40,861 nucleotides of DNA from Hydrogenophaga sp. (GTDB taxonomy: Bacteria; Pseudomonadota; Gammaproteobacteria; Burkholderiales; Burkholderiaceae_C): NCBI RefSeq assembly GCF_030656115.1, contig NZ_JAUSOO010000049.1:1-40861 (forward strand), read 5' to 3'. Each line of letters opens with the position of its first letter. Position 1 is the first letter of the stretch. The position numbers were made by a program, and so were the translations under genes. The notes beneath the pieces were generated by a model, which saw only the letters and a list, made by a program, of their open reading frames with translations, ran no database searches and was not told where the DNA came from. Shown piece after piece: positions 6,460 to 14,588 of this stretch.

Positions 6460-7355
6460 ACAGCATGAGCACCCCTTTCTCCCTCCGCATCTTCGTCGCC
6501 GACGGCGACCCCGACGGTCTGCGCATCGTCGAGCGCTTCAACGCCAGCGCCCGCGCCGTGGTGTTCCCGCGGGCCTTGCTGCCGCAGGTGAAGGCCCGGC
6601 CCGAGCTGCAGCAGACCGGGGTGTACTTGTTGCTCGGTCCGCGGCCAGACGGCGAGGGCGAACTGCTCTACGTGGGCGAGGGCGATCCGATCCTCCCGCG
6701 CCTGCAAGACCACCAGTCGAAGAAAGACTTTTGGACCCGCGCCATCGGCTTTGTGGCGGTGGGCGGGCTGCTGAACAAGGCGCATGTGCAGTTTCTGGAA
6801 GCGCGGCTGATCGCGCTGGCCCGCGCGGCCAAGCGCGTGCCGCTGGACAACGGCAACTCGCCTGGCGAACCCACCCTGAGCGAGGCCGACCGGGCCGACA
6901 TGGAGGTGTTTCTCAGCCACATGCTGGGCATGCTGCCGGTGCTGGGGGTGCATGCGTTTGAGTCCGCGCCGGCGGCCGCGGTATCGGTGTTGACGGCCGG
7001 TGGGCCCGGGTCTGCGGTGCCTGCCTTGCTTTACTGCAATGGCAAAGGTGTGGAGGCCACGGGGTACGAGTCCAGCCAGGGTTTTGTTGTGAAGGCGGGT
7101 TCGCAGGCGGTGAAGGCTGTGACGGCCAGTTTCACCCAGATGGCTGGTGCTTGCGAGGTTCGGGACGACCTGCTCAAGAACGGGGTGCTGGTGGATGAGG
7201 GGGACGCCTTGCGGTTCACACAGGACTATGTGTTTTCCGCGCCGTCGTCGGCGTCAGACATCGTGCTGGGTGGCTGCACCAACGGACGCCTGACCTGGAG
7301 GGATGCGAAGGGGCGGACGCTGAAGGAACTGCAGACGGCGGAGGCGAGCACATGA
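6456..7355 (+). CDS. GIY-YIG nuclease family protein with C-terminal DUF4357
   Basis: 299 aa. The N-terminal cap, residues 1-50, is the segment triplicated upstream. A GIY-YIG-like domain follows: GVYLLLG at 55-61, LYVGEGD at 71-77 (equivalent to the YIG strand), R82, H86, K89, and E115 in QFLEARL as the probable metal-binding Glu. A DUF4357 domain closes the protein at about 190-290 (PALLYCNGKGVEATGYESSQ; KNGVLVDEGDALRFTQDYVF). Such proteins occur near type I RM loci. A role as an accessory nuclease is plausible but unproven. ATG 6456 overlaps the previous stop and the gene's own stop overlaps the next start (7352-7355), giving a translationally coupled chain. A second ATG at 6465 is possible. 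Confidence 0.85.
   Translation: MNSMSTPFSLRIFVADGDPDGLRIVERFNASARAVVFPRALLPQVKARPELQQTGVYLLLGPRPDGEGELLYVGEGDPILPRLQDHQSKKDFWTRAIGFVAVGGLLNKAHVQFLEARLIALARAAKRVPLDNGNSPGEPTLSEADRADMEVFLSHMLGMLPVLGVHAFESAPAAAVSVLTAGGPGSAVPALLYCNGKGVEATGYESSQGFVVKAGSQAVKAVTASFTQMAGACEVRDDLLKNGVLVDEGDALRFTQDYVFSAPSSASDIVLGGCTNGRLTWRDAKGRTLKELQTAEAST
6472..6605 (+). repeat. 134-bp direct repeat, copy 3 (within intact gene)
   Basis: Third copy of the unit at 4637-4770 and 5450-5583, here continuing into the complete GIY-YIG coding sequence. Spacing between copies is 813 and 1022 bp, and the intervening sequences are different regulator remnants. Confidence 0.92.
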
Positions 7356-8095
7356 TCGTCATTGAAGAAGTGATCAAGCGGGCTGAGCAGGGCCAGACAG
7401 CGCCTTACTTGTGTCGTGCAGACGATGGGCAGGTGTATTTCGTCAAGAGTGGCGCGCTGCCCAAGCGCGAGCTGGTGGCGGAGTGGTTGGCCGCCCATCT
7501 CGCGAAAGAAGTGGGCCTGCCGATTCCCGTGTTTCACCTGGTCGAGGTTCCCGAGGCGCTGTGTGACCGCAGGATGGGGCCATGGTTGAGGGACCTGGTG
7601 CCCGGTGTGGCGTTCGCGTCGCTAAGGGTGGAGGCCGGGGATTTTGCATGGAGCATGACAACGCACGTTCCCCCGCAGCAGCGGGCGCTGATCGTGGCGT
7701 TTGACTGGTGGATTCACAATGCGGACCGGACACTTTCGGCGCTGGGGGGGAACCCCAATCTGCTGTGGCGCCAGGGTGAGCACGGTGGAGAAGTGGTGGT
7801 GTTCGACCACAACCTGGCGTTTGAAATCGGGTTCAATGTCGAGGCATTTCTGGATTCCCACGTTTTCGCCGACGACCTCAAGCTGCTTGCCTCTGACTGG
7901 GTGGCGCGAGAACAGGTTCGGCAAGGATTTGTAGCGGCTCTCCACTCGTTGGAGGGGGTGTGCGCTAACATTCCCGAAGCTTGGCATTTCGCAGATGCCG
8001 AGCAGACCGTGCAGGCTGCATGGAACCTGCCGGAGTTTGTGACGACGCTGGAGCGTTGTCAGGACGATCAGACCTTCTGGAACCTCACACCATGA
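7352..8095 (+). CDS. HipA-like small protein kinase (HipA_2 type)
   Basis: 247 aa, much shorter than classical HipA (about 440 aa). Kinase hallmarks are visible: YFVKSG (residues 30-35) as the nucleotide-binding lysine region, a catalytic loop WWIHNADRTLSALGGNPNLL near 121-140 (Asp and Arg of the HNxDR motif), and VFDHNLAF as the metal-binding DFG equivalent. The family is typically paired with DUF3037, as here. By analogy with HipA it may phosphorylate a protein or tRNA synthetase, but substrate and role are unknown. ATG 7352 overlaps the GIY-YIG stop, and its own stop overlaps the DUF3037 start (8092-8095). Confidence 0.82.
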   Translation: MIVIEEVIKRAEQGQTAPYLCRADDGQVYFVKSGALPKRELVAEWLAAHLAKEVGLPIPVFHLVEVPEALCDRRMGPWLRDLVPGVAFASLRVEAGDFAWSMTTHVPPQQRALIVAFDWWIHNADRTLSALGGNPNLLWRQGEHGGEVVVFDHNLAFEIGFNVEAFLDSHVFADDLKLLASDWVAREQVRQGFVAALHSLEGVCANIPEAWHFADAEQTVQAAWNLPEFVTTLERCQDDQTFWNLTP

Positions 8096-8928
8096 AAACC
8101 GCATGCCATTACGCGATCGTGCTCTTCATGCCCTTCGTGGAGACCGAAGAGTTTGCCAATGTCGGCGTGGTCTTGTTCGCGCCAGACGGGCGCTACTTTG
8201 GCTTCCGGCTGCTCGGCAACCGCACGAGCCGGATCACCAACTTCTTTGAACAGATGGAAGTGGCCTCTTATCGCGCCTTCATGCGCGATCTGCGGGAAGA
8301 GCTGGTGCGGGTGAGCACTGCTTTCAAGACCATGGGTACCGACCGGCGTTTGAAGACGCTGGATGTGTCGGCCACTTGGGCCATGTGGTCGGAGCTGATC
8401 AAGCCGCGCGCCAGCCTGGTGCGGTTCGGCGAGGGGCGGGTCGTGCTCGCCAGCGACCCGGAGGCCAAGCTCAACGATCTGTTCGGCTACTACGTGGAGC
8501 GCAATTTCGTGACGCGCGAGTACCGTGAGCAGGTGTTGGAGCGCAATGTTCGCCAGGTGCTCAAGGCGGCTGATCTGGCCAAGCGCTTTCAACCTGCGCG
8601 CGTGGGCAATGAGGAATACCACGCGCAGTTTCCTTTCGTCCAGATGGACGGCGAGACGCCGGTGAAGGTCATCAAGGCTCTGACACTGAGCCAGCCTGAC
8701 CCGGCGCGGATCATTGACCACGGCGGGCAGTGGGTATTGCGCGTGACGCAGTTGCGCAAGCGTGGGCTTTTGCCTGAGCACGTGCTTTTTGCGGTGGACG
8801 ACGACGCCAAGGCCACAGGTTTGCGCGCCCGTGCACGGGAAGAAGTGCTGGCGGAGCTGCGAGGGCTGAATGTTGAAGTGGCGGGCCTGGGGCAAAACCA
8901 GCGCTTGCTGGATTTCGCAAGGAACTGA
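8092..8928 (+). CDS. DUF3037 domain-containing protein
   Basis: 278 aa. The N-terminal CHYAIVLFMPFVETEEFANV followed by GVVLFAP is the signature of DUF3037, a domain regularly encoded beside HipA_2-type kinases. The rest is mixed alpha/beta with many Arg and no clear catalytic motif. Translation is coupled to the kinase by an ATGA overlap. A partner, substrate or antitoxin-like role for the kinase is inference. The gene is intact and has the same base composition as its neighbours. Confidence 0.82.
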   Translation: MKTACHYAIVLFMPFVETEEFANVGVVLFAPDGRYFGFRLLGNRTSRITNFFEQMEVASYRAFMRDLREELVRVSTAFKTMGTDRRLKTLDVSATWAMWSELIKPRASLVRFGEGRVVLASDPEAKLNDLFGYYVERNFVTREYREQVLERNVRQVLKAADLAKRFQPARVGNEEYHAQFPFVQMDGETPVKVIKALTLSQPDPARIIDHGGQWVLRVTQLRKRGLLPEHVLFAVDDDAKATGLRARAREEVLAELRGLNVEVAGLGQNQRLLDFARN

Positions 8929-9001
8929 GAGCAAGGGTTGCGCCCCTGAGCACTGAAAAAAATGCATGGTCGGCGTTGTCCGGCCATCTTTCGGTTGCAA
9001 T

Positions 9002-9028
9002 AATTCGCAATTCGCAATTCGCGAATAA
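9002..9028. promoter_or_regulatory. AATTCGC heptad repeats with 10-bp palindrome (candidate operator)
   Basis: AATTCGC occurs three times head to tail (9002-9022) and then GAATAA. The last unit forms the perfect palindrome ATTCGCGAAT (9017-9026). It ends 6 bp before the start of the winged-helix gene at 9035 and would cover its promoter or ribosome binding site, suggesting autoregulation. Confidence 0.5.
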
Positions 9029-9034
9029 AGATCA

Positions 9035-9688
9035 ATGCTGCTTAAACCCCAAGACTTGCTGCTTGCGCTCAAGCTGGTTGCCCTCGGCAGCGAGCGGTGG
9101 ACCTATGCACGGCTGGCCAAAGAACTGGGGTTGAGCGCGTCCGAGGCGCACGCGGGTGTGCAGCGGTGTCTGCGATCCAGCTTGTTGCTGGAGAACGTGG
9201 CAGCGTACCCGGCAGATGAGGCGACTCGTGCAGTGCTGCTAAGCCAGGATATTTACCCAGTGATGCAACGTCGGCGCAGGGGACCGCAGGCAAATGCCTC
9301 TGGCAACCCGGTGCGCCCACACGACCGCTTTCTTGCAGAGTTCGTCATTCACGGCGCGCGATTCGTTTTTGTGCCCGACCGGACGCCAATGACTGTGGGC
9401 GTTCCCACCAGCCACAGCGCCCCCGCATTTGCCGGCGTGTTTGCACCTGGCTCCAACGACTACGTGTGGCCTCACCCGAACGGGCAGGTCCGTGGACTGG
9501 GCATAGAGCCCTTGCACCCCAACGTACCGTTTGCGGCCATTCAGGACGGCAAGCTCTATGAGATGCTGGCCCTCTTCGATGCATTGCGCGTCGGCCGCGC
9601 CCGAGAACGGGGCATGGCCATGGACAGGCTGGCTGCCATTCTCGACCCCCATACGCCAAGACCACCCAAGCCCGCTCCGAAGGGTTGA
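9035..9688 (+). CDS. Winged-helix (MarR-like) putative regulator
   Basis: 217 aa. An N-terminal wHTH spans about residues 5-60 (DLLLALKLVALGSERWTYAR; AKELGLSASEAHAGVQRCLR). The middle and C-terminal part holds the conserved stretch YVWPHPNGQVRGLGIEPLHP and a DALRVGRARERGMA tail, seen in uncharacterised proteins next to toxin-antitoxin and defence genes. No ligand motif is recognised. The gene lies 7 bp before hsdM in the same orientation and follows heptad repeats that look like its operator, so it may control hsdM. ATG 9035 has only a weak A-rich Shine-Dalgarno. Confidence 0.7.
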   Translation: MLLKPQDLLLALKLVALGSERWTYARLAKELGLSASEAHAGVQRCLRSSLLLENVAAYPADEATRAVLLSQDIYPVMQRRRRGPQANASGNPVRPHDRFLAEFVIHGARFVFVPDRTPMTVGVPTSHSAPAFAGVFAPGSNDYVWPHPNGQVRGLGIEPLHPNVPFAAIQDGKLYEMLALFDALRVGRARERGMAMDRLAAILDPHTPRPPKPAPKG

Positions 9689-9695
9689 AACCGAC

Positions 9696-11198
9696 ATGAA
9701 CACCAACACCCACTCCCTCGTCCAGAAGCTCTGGAACTACTGCAACGTGCTGCGCGATGACGGCATGAGCTATGGCGACTACGTGGAGCAGCTGACCTAC
9801 CTGCTGTTCCTGAAGATGGCGCACGAGCGCAGCCAGCCGCCGCACAACCAGCCGAGCATCGTGCCGGCGGGCTACGGCTGGCCCGAGTTGCTGGCGCGTG
9901 ACGGCGACGCGCTGTTTGACCACTACCGCCACACGCTGGAGCGGCTGGGCATGGAGCGGGGCACGCTGGGGCTGATTTTTGCCAAGGCGCAAAACAAGTT
10001 TCAAGACCCGGCCAAGCTGCGCCGCGTGGTGGCGGACCTGATCGACACCGAGACCTGGACCATCCTGGGCGCGGATGTGAAGGGCGATGCCTACGAGGGC
10101 CTGCTGGAGCGCAACGCGCAAGACACCAAGAGCGGTGCCGGCCAGTACTTCACGCCGCGTGCGCTCATCCAGGCCATGGTGGACTGCATCGCACCGCAGC
10201 CGGGCGAGACCATTTGCGACCCGGCCTGTGGCACGGGCGGCTTTCTGTTCACCGCGCACAACCACATCACCGCACACCACAAGAACCTGACGCGCGACCA
10301 GCTGCGGCACCTGAAAGAGAAGGCCTTCACCGGCTACGAGCTGGTGCAGGCCACGGCGAGGGTGTGCGCCATGAACCTGATGCTGCACGGCATCGGGTCT
10401 GAAAAGTCGGTGCCGGTGGTGGTGGGCGATGCGCTGGGTTCGGACCCCGGCGCGCGCTTTGACGTGGTGCTGGCCAACCCGCCGTTTGGCAAGAAGAGCA
10501 GCACGGTGATCGTGGGCGAAGACGGCCGCACCAGCACCGAAAAAGACATCATCGAGCGCGACGATTTCTGGGCCACCACGAGCAACAAGCAGCTCAACTT
10601 TGTGCAGCACATCAAGACGCTGCTGGCCACGCACGGCCGCGCGGCGGTGGTGCTGCCCGACAACGTGCTGTTTGAAGGTGGGGCGGGCGAAACCATTCGC
10701 CGCCGCCTGCTGCAGGAATGCGACCTGCACACGCTGCTGCGCCTGCCCACGGGTTTGTTTTACGCGCAGGGCGTGAAGGCCAATGTGCTGTTCTTCGACA
10801 AGAAGCCGGCCAGCGAAACGCCCTGGACGAAGAAGCTCTGGATCTACGACCTGCGCACCAACAAGCGCTTCACGCTCAAGACCAACCCGCTCAAACGCGA
10901 AGACCTTGAAGAGTTCGTGAGCCTCTACAACGCGGCCAACCGCAACCAGCGCGAAGCCACCTGGAGCGCGGAGCAGCCCGAAGGCCGTTGGCGCGCCTAC
11001 AGCTTTGACGACATCGTGGCGCGCGACAAGGCGAGCCTCGACATCTTCTGGTTGAAAGACGATTCGCTGGCCGACAGCGACAACTTGCCAGCGCCCGCCG
11101 TGATCGCGCAGGAGATCGTGGAAGACCTGCAGGCGGCGCTGGAACAGTTCAAGTTGATCGCAGGCGACCTGGGCGCTGATGTGGTCGAAGAGGCCTGA
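9696..11198 (+). CDS. hsdM: HsdM, type I RM DNA adenine methyltransferase subunit
   Basis: 500 aa from ATG 9696. The N-terminal helical domain (HsdM_N) is at about 1-130. The N6-adenine methylase core follows, with SAM-binding motif I D175-PACGTGGFL and catalytic motif IV N261-PPF264 (ANPPFGKK), and GQYFTPRALIQAMVD upstream as usual. All key residues are intact and the length is normal. It methylates adenine in the target chosen by HsdS. It is almost 7 kb downstream of hsdS, rather than adjacent as in the canonical M-S order. With hsdS carrying a nonsense codon, this subunit may lack a partner unless readthrough or another S gene supplies it. Confidence 0.93.
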   Translation: MNTNTHSLVQKLWNYCNVLRDDGMSYGDYVEQLTYLLFLKMAHERSQPPHNQPSIVPAGYGWPELLARDGDALFDHYRHTLERLGMERGTLGLIFAKAQNKFQDPAKLRRVVADLIDTETWTILGADVKGDAYEGLLERNAQDTKSGAGQYFTPRALIQAMVDCIAPQPGETICDPACGTGGFLFTAHNHITAHHKNLTRDQLRHLKEKAFTGYELVQATARVCAMNLMLHGIGSEKSVPVVVGDALGSDPGARFDVVLANPPFGKKSSTVIVGEDGRTSTEKDIIERDDFWATTSNKQLNFVQHIKTLLATHGRAAVVLPDNVLFEGGAGETIRRRLLQECDLHTLLRLPTGLFYAQGVKANVLFFDKKPASETPWTKKLWIYDLRTNKRFTLKTNPLKREDLEEFVSLYNAANRNQREATWSAEQPEGRWRAYSFDDIVARDKASLDIFWLKDDSLADSDNLPAPAVIAQEIVEDLQAALEQFKLIAGDLGADVVEEA

Positions 11199-11220
11199 GC
11201 AAGTTGAACGGTACAGATGC

Positions 11221-11649
11221 ATGAAAACCCTCCCCATCCGCCTCACCCCCGGCCAGGACCTGCGCGAAGCGCTCGAAGCCGCCGTGCGCGCCCAAGGCTT
11301 CCAGGCCGCGTTCGTGCTGTCGGGCATCGGTAGTCTGGTGGATGCACGCATCCGCTTCGCCGGGGCGGACGAGCCGCTGTGTATCTGTGGGGATTCGGAA
11401 ATCCTGAGCCTGTGTGGCACGGTGGGCGTGGGTGCCACGGGTGATGCCGTGCTTGGCCACTCGCATTTGCACATGGCCGTGGCGGCTGCCACGGGTGAGG
11501 TGTTTGGCGGTCACGTGGCGCCGGGTTGCCGGGTGCGGACCACGGCCGAGGTGTTGCTGGCGCTGTTGCCCGAATGGGCGTTCAAGCGCGATCTGGATGC
11601 CGCCACCGGCTACGCCGAGCTGGTGGTGATGGTGCGTGATGGCACGTGA
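11221..11649 (+). CDS. PPC/DUF296 domain protein
   Basis: 142-aa single-domain protein. GHSHLHMAV followed by GEVFGGHV is the conserved core of the plants-and-prokaryotes-conserved (PCC/DUF296) domain, which forms trimers and is found in AT-hook proteins and bacterial homologues, with conserved His residues that could bind a metal. No DNA-binding hook is present, so a nucleic-acid role is not demonstrated. It starts 22 bp after hsdM on the same strand and is probably the last gene of the island operon; the next gene is convergent. Confidence 0.85.
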   Translation: MKTLPIRLTPGQDLREALEAAVRAQGFQAAFVLSGIGSLVDARIRFAGADEPLCICGDSEILSLCGTVGVGATGDAVLGHSHLHMAVAAATGEVFGGHVAPGCRVRTTAEVLLALLPEWAFKRDLDAATGYAELVVMVRDGT

Positions 11650-11671
11650 GGCCTGAGCCTCGCGCAGCCGC

Positions 11672-12916
11672 TCACTTCACCAGCAGACTCGCCAGATCAA
11701 ACGCCACATCGCCCGCCTGTTCGCGCGTGGGCGAGACACCCGCATCCAGCAGCTTGCGTACCAGCAAGTGGTCTTTGCTGGCGTTGACGCTGTCGGCGGC
11801 GATGAGTCGGTCGCCCTTGAAGTGATACACGGTGAAGCTGCCGGCGGCCATGTCGCCGCGCACGGCCCAGCCGTCTGCGCCCATGGAGAGGCCGGCCATC
11901 TGCAGCTTCTTGTCGTACTGGTCGCTCCAGAACCAGGGCGTGGCGGTGAAGGGGCGGTCCTGCCCGAGCAGCGCGGCGGCGGCGCTCTTGCCCTGTTCGG
12001 TGGCGTTCTGCACCGATTCGAGCCGCAGCAAGTTGCCGTCGGCCAGGCGGCGCGCGGTGCAGTCGCCGGCGGCCACGATTGAAGGGTCGCTGGTGCGGCC
12101 GCAGGCGTCGACCACGATGCCGCGGTCGCATTCAAGGCCAGCGGCTTGCGCGAGCTGGTGATTGGCGCTGACGCCGATGCCGACCACTACGAGACCTGCA
12201 GGCACGACGCTGCCGTCGGCGAGCTTGACGCCAGTCACACCTTGGGCGTCGGCTTCGATGGCGGCGACCTGCGCGCCCAGCACCAGCTGCACGCCGTGGC
12301 CGCGGTGCAGCTCGGCGTACCAGTCGCTCAGCACCGGCGCGAGCACGCGGCCGAGCAGGCGCGGCGCGGCTTCGAGCACGGTGACGGTCAGGCCCTTCTT
12401 GCGCGCGGTGGCCGCCACTTCGAGGCCGATGAAGCCACCGCCGATGACCACCACCGGGCGCTGCTGTTCGATGCACGCGGCCAGTCGGTCGGCGATGGCG
12501 CTGGCGTCGTCGCGCGTGCGCAGGGCCAGCACACCGGGCGCGTCGCCGCCGGGCAGGGGCAGGGCGCGTGGCGTGCTGCCGGTGGCGAGCACCAGGCCGG
12601 CGTAGGGCAGGGTGCTGCCTTCGCCAAGGATCACGGTTTTCGCGCTGCGGTCGATGGCCTTGACGTTCACGCCGGTGCGCAGCGCGATGTTCTTGCGCGC
12701 CAGCATCTCGGGCGCGCGCATCACCAGCTGGGCCGCTTCGATTTCGCCGGCCATCCAGGCTTTGGAGAGCGGCGGGCGGTGGTAGGGGCCGTGGGGTTCG
12801 TCGCCCAGCACCGTGATGGGACCTTCGAAGCCACCGGTGCGCAGGGCTTCGGCCGTCATCACGCCGGCCTGACCCGCGCCGACGATGACGATGCCGGCCG
12901 TGGTGTCTGCGCTCAT
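11672..12916 (-). CDS. FAD-dependent ferredoxin reductase of the P450 system
   Basis: 414 aa, putidaredoxin/rhodocoxin-reductase type. An FAD-binding GxGxxG at IVIVGAGQAGVMTAEAL (near the N-terminus), a second Rossmann motif VVVIGGGFIGLEVAATA for NADH, and the FAD-contact motif IVAAGDCTARR are all visible. It passes electrons from NADH to the adjacent 2Fe-2S ferredoxin. The start is ATG 12914-12916, overlapping the ferredoxin stop. An upstream-extended frame exists but runs through the ferredoxin gene. It is the third gene of the operon P450-ferredoxin-reductase and ends convergently with the PPC gene. Confidence 0.92.
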   Translation of the reverse strand: MSADTTAGIVIVGAGQAGVMTAEALRTGGFEGPITVLGDEPHGPYHRPPLSKAWMAGEIEAAQLVMRAPEMLARKNIALRTGVNVKAIDRSAKTVILGEGSTLPYAGLVLATGSTPRALPLPGGDAPGVLALRTRDDASAIADRLAACIEQQRPVVVIGGGFIGLEVAATARKKGLTVTVLEAAPRLLGRVLAPVLSDWYAELHRGHGVQLVLGAQVAAIEADAQGVTGVKLADGSVVPAGLVVVGIGVSANHQLAQAAGLECDRGIVVDACGRTSDPSIVAAGDCTARRLADGNLLRLESVQNATEQGKSAAAALLGQDRPFTATPWFWSDQYDKKLQMAGLSMGADGWAVRGDMAAGSFTVYHFKGDRLIAADSVNASKDHLLVRKLLDAGVSPTREQAGDVAFDLASLLVK

Positions 12917-13236
12917 TCCTGGCACTCCGGCAGGTGCACCACGCCGCCTTCCAGCGCGGGGCTGGCCTTGATCTGGCAGGCCAGGCGGCTGTTGGGGCGG
13001 CGCTCGGCGACCACGTTCTCCAGCATGTCCAGTTCGCCCTGTGTGGGCGGGGGCAGCACGCCGGCCAGCAGGTCGTCCACATAGCAATGGCAGGTGGCGC
13101 AGGCGCAAGAGCCGCCGCATTCGCCGACGATGCCGTCCACGCCGTTGGCGGTGGCGCCCTGCATCAGGCTCCAGCCGTCGGCCAGGTTGAGGGTGGTGGA
13201 TTGGCCGTTGGCCTCGATGAAGGTGATGTTCGCCAT
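12913..13236 (-). CDS. 2Fe-2S ferredoxin (putidaredoxin/adrenodoxin type)
   Basis: 107 aa. Cluster ligands are C40, C46 and C49 in GECGGSCACATCHCYV, plus C87 in RLACQIK, matching the C-x5-C-x2-C...C spacing of putidaredoxin. Extra cysteines (C44, C51) are present. It shuttles electrons from the downstream reductase to the upstream P450. The stop overlaps the reductase start by 2 bp of ATG. A spacer of about 60 bp separates it from the P450 gene. Confidence 0.95.
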   Translation of the reverse strand: MANITFIEANGQSTTLNLADGWSLMQGATANGVDGIVGECGGSCACATCHCYVDDLLAGVLPPPTQGELDMLENVVAERRPNSRLACQIKASPALEGGVVHLPECQE

Positions 13237-13298
13237 GGTGTCTCCAGAAAACAGAAAGGCGCTGCCCGGTGGCAGGCAGCGCGATGATGGGATGCAGC

Positions 13299-14477
13299 TT
13301 AAGCGGCTCTGAGTTCGAGCACCAGCGGGCTGCGGAAGGTGCTGGAGGGCATCCAGGGCAACTGGTCGGCCACGCGGCGGTAGTCGGGCACCACCTTGTG
13401 GAACTCGTCGAAGGCGATCTTCACCGCCAGGCGCGCGATGGCCGTGCCGAGGCAGGCGTGCACACCACCACCGAAACCGAGGTGGCCGCGCGGCTTGCGG
13501 GTGATGTCGTACACGTCGGGGTTGGGGTATTGGCGCTCGTCGCGGTTGCCGCTGCCGTAGGCCAGGCAGACGAAGTCGCCTTCCTTCATGGTCTGGCCGT
13601 GCAGGGTCACGTCTTTCATCAGGCGGCGGCGGAAGCGTTGGGCCGAGGTGTTGAAGCGCAGGCTTTCTTCGATCGCGTCGGGCAGCAGCTCGGGGTTGGC
13701 CACCACGGCCTTGCGGGCTTCGTCAAACGTGGCGAGGTTGTAGGCGAACATCATCATGAAGCCGCCGAGCGATTCGACGCCGGCCATGATCAGCGTGGTG
13801 GTGGTCAGCAGCACCTCGCGGTCGTCCAGCCGGTCGCCGTCGATCTCGGCCAGCGCGAAGTTGCTGATCAGGTCGTTGCGCGGTTCGGCGCGGCGCATCG
13901 CGATGACCTTGGCGGCGTATTCCTGCATCCAGTTGTAGGCGGCGATGTGCTCCGGGCCCTTGGCGCGGGTGCGGGCGTCGCTCTGCACCATGAGCACGGC
14001 GTTGTCGCGCACGATCTGCTCGTCCACGATGGCCTCGTCGCCCATGGGCAGGCCCAGCGCGGCCATCAGCACCTTGACGGTGAACTGCGACGAAACTTCC
14101 TTGAAGTCGAATTGCTTCACATCTTTCAGCTGGCCGAACACCTGTTTGGCCACATCGCGGATGGGCTCTTCGAGCGCCAGCAGGTTGCGCTTCATGAACG
14201 CGTGCTGGATCAGGCCGCGCAGGCGGTCGTGTTTCGGTGGGTCGGAGCTGCCGAGCGTGGCGCCAGCGCGGCCGGGCAACTCGGTCATGAGGTTGCCGCT
14301 GGCGCTGGAGTAGGTCTGCCAGTCCTGGCCGGCGGAGACGATGTCCGCATAACGCGAGAGGATCCACATCTGGGCTTCTTCGCTCCAGAAGCAGGGCTGC
14401 TCGTCGCGCAGCTGCTTGTAATAAGGAAAGGGGTCGGCGTCAACGGCCGGCGAGTACGGGTCGAAATGGAAGCTCAT
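13299..14477 (-). CDS. Cytochrome P450 (class I, CYP199-like resemblance)
   Basis: 392 aa soluble bacterial P450. The haem-binding loop is FGGGVHACLG with proximal C342, and the K-helix ExxR is E271-S-L-R274. The I-helix motif is A232-G-V-E235-S236, where the common acid-alcohol pair is Asp/Glu-Thr, so Ser replaces Thr. The stretch SGNRDERQYPNPDVYDITRK and GFGGGVH resembles CYP199-type aromatic-acid P450s. With the PobR-like regulator and ligAB nearby, a methoxy- or alkyl-benzoate substrate is plausible but not shown. It heads an operon with its own ferredoxin and reductase and is divergent from the AraC regulator. Confidence 0.92.
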   Translation of the reverse strand: MSFHFDPYSPAVDADPFPYYKQLRDEQPCFWSEEAQMWILSRYADIVSAGQDWQTYSSASGNLMTELPGRAGATLGSSDPPKHDRLRGLIQHAFMKRNLLALEEPIRDVAKQVFGQLKDVKQFDFKEVSSQFTVKVLMAALGLPMGDEAIVDEQIVRDNAVLMVQSDARTRAKGPEHIAAYNWMQEYAAKVIAMRRAEPRNDLISNFALAEIDGDRLDDREVLLTTTTLIMAGVESLGGFMMMFAYNLATFDEARKAVVANPELLPDAIEESLRFNTSAQRFRRRLMKDVTLHGQTMKEGDFVCLAYGSGNRDERQYPNPDVYDITRKPRGHLGFGGGVHACLGTAIARLAVKIAFDEFHKVVPDYRRVADQLPWMPSSTFRSPLVLELRAA

Positions 14478-14588
14478 GGCTTTTGTCTCCTGTGGGTGGA
14501 ACCGGGTTGAACTGTAGGCTTCCCGGCGCGCATTGGCACTGCATTTAGCAGGGATAATTCTTGTACTTTTGGATCAAGGTGTTCCGCC

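Noticed and set aside
8441..8474. Overlapping frames inside DUF3037 as extra small genes
   Set aside because: They lack Shine-Dalgarno sequences and any conserved motif and are shadows of the coding frame.
9345..11492. Long open frame (715 aa) antisense to hsdM
   Set aside because: Compositional shadow of a GC-rich gene: His/Val/Gln-rich, no domain, while the other strand has clear methylase motifs.
13269..14510. 413-aa open frame antisense to the P450
   Set aside because: His/Val/Gly-rich shadow; the P450 haem and ExxR motifs are on the other strand.
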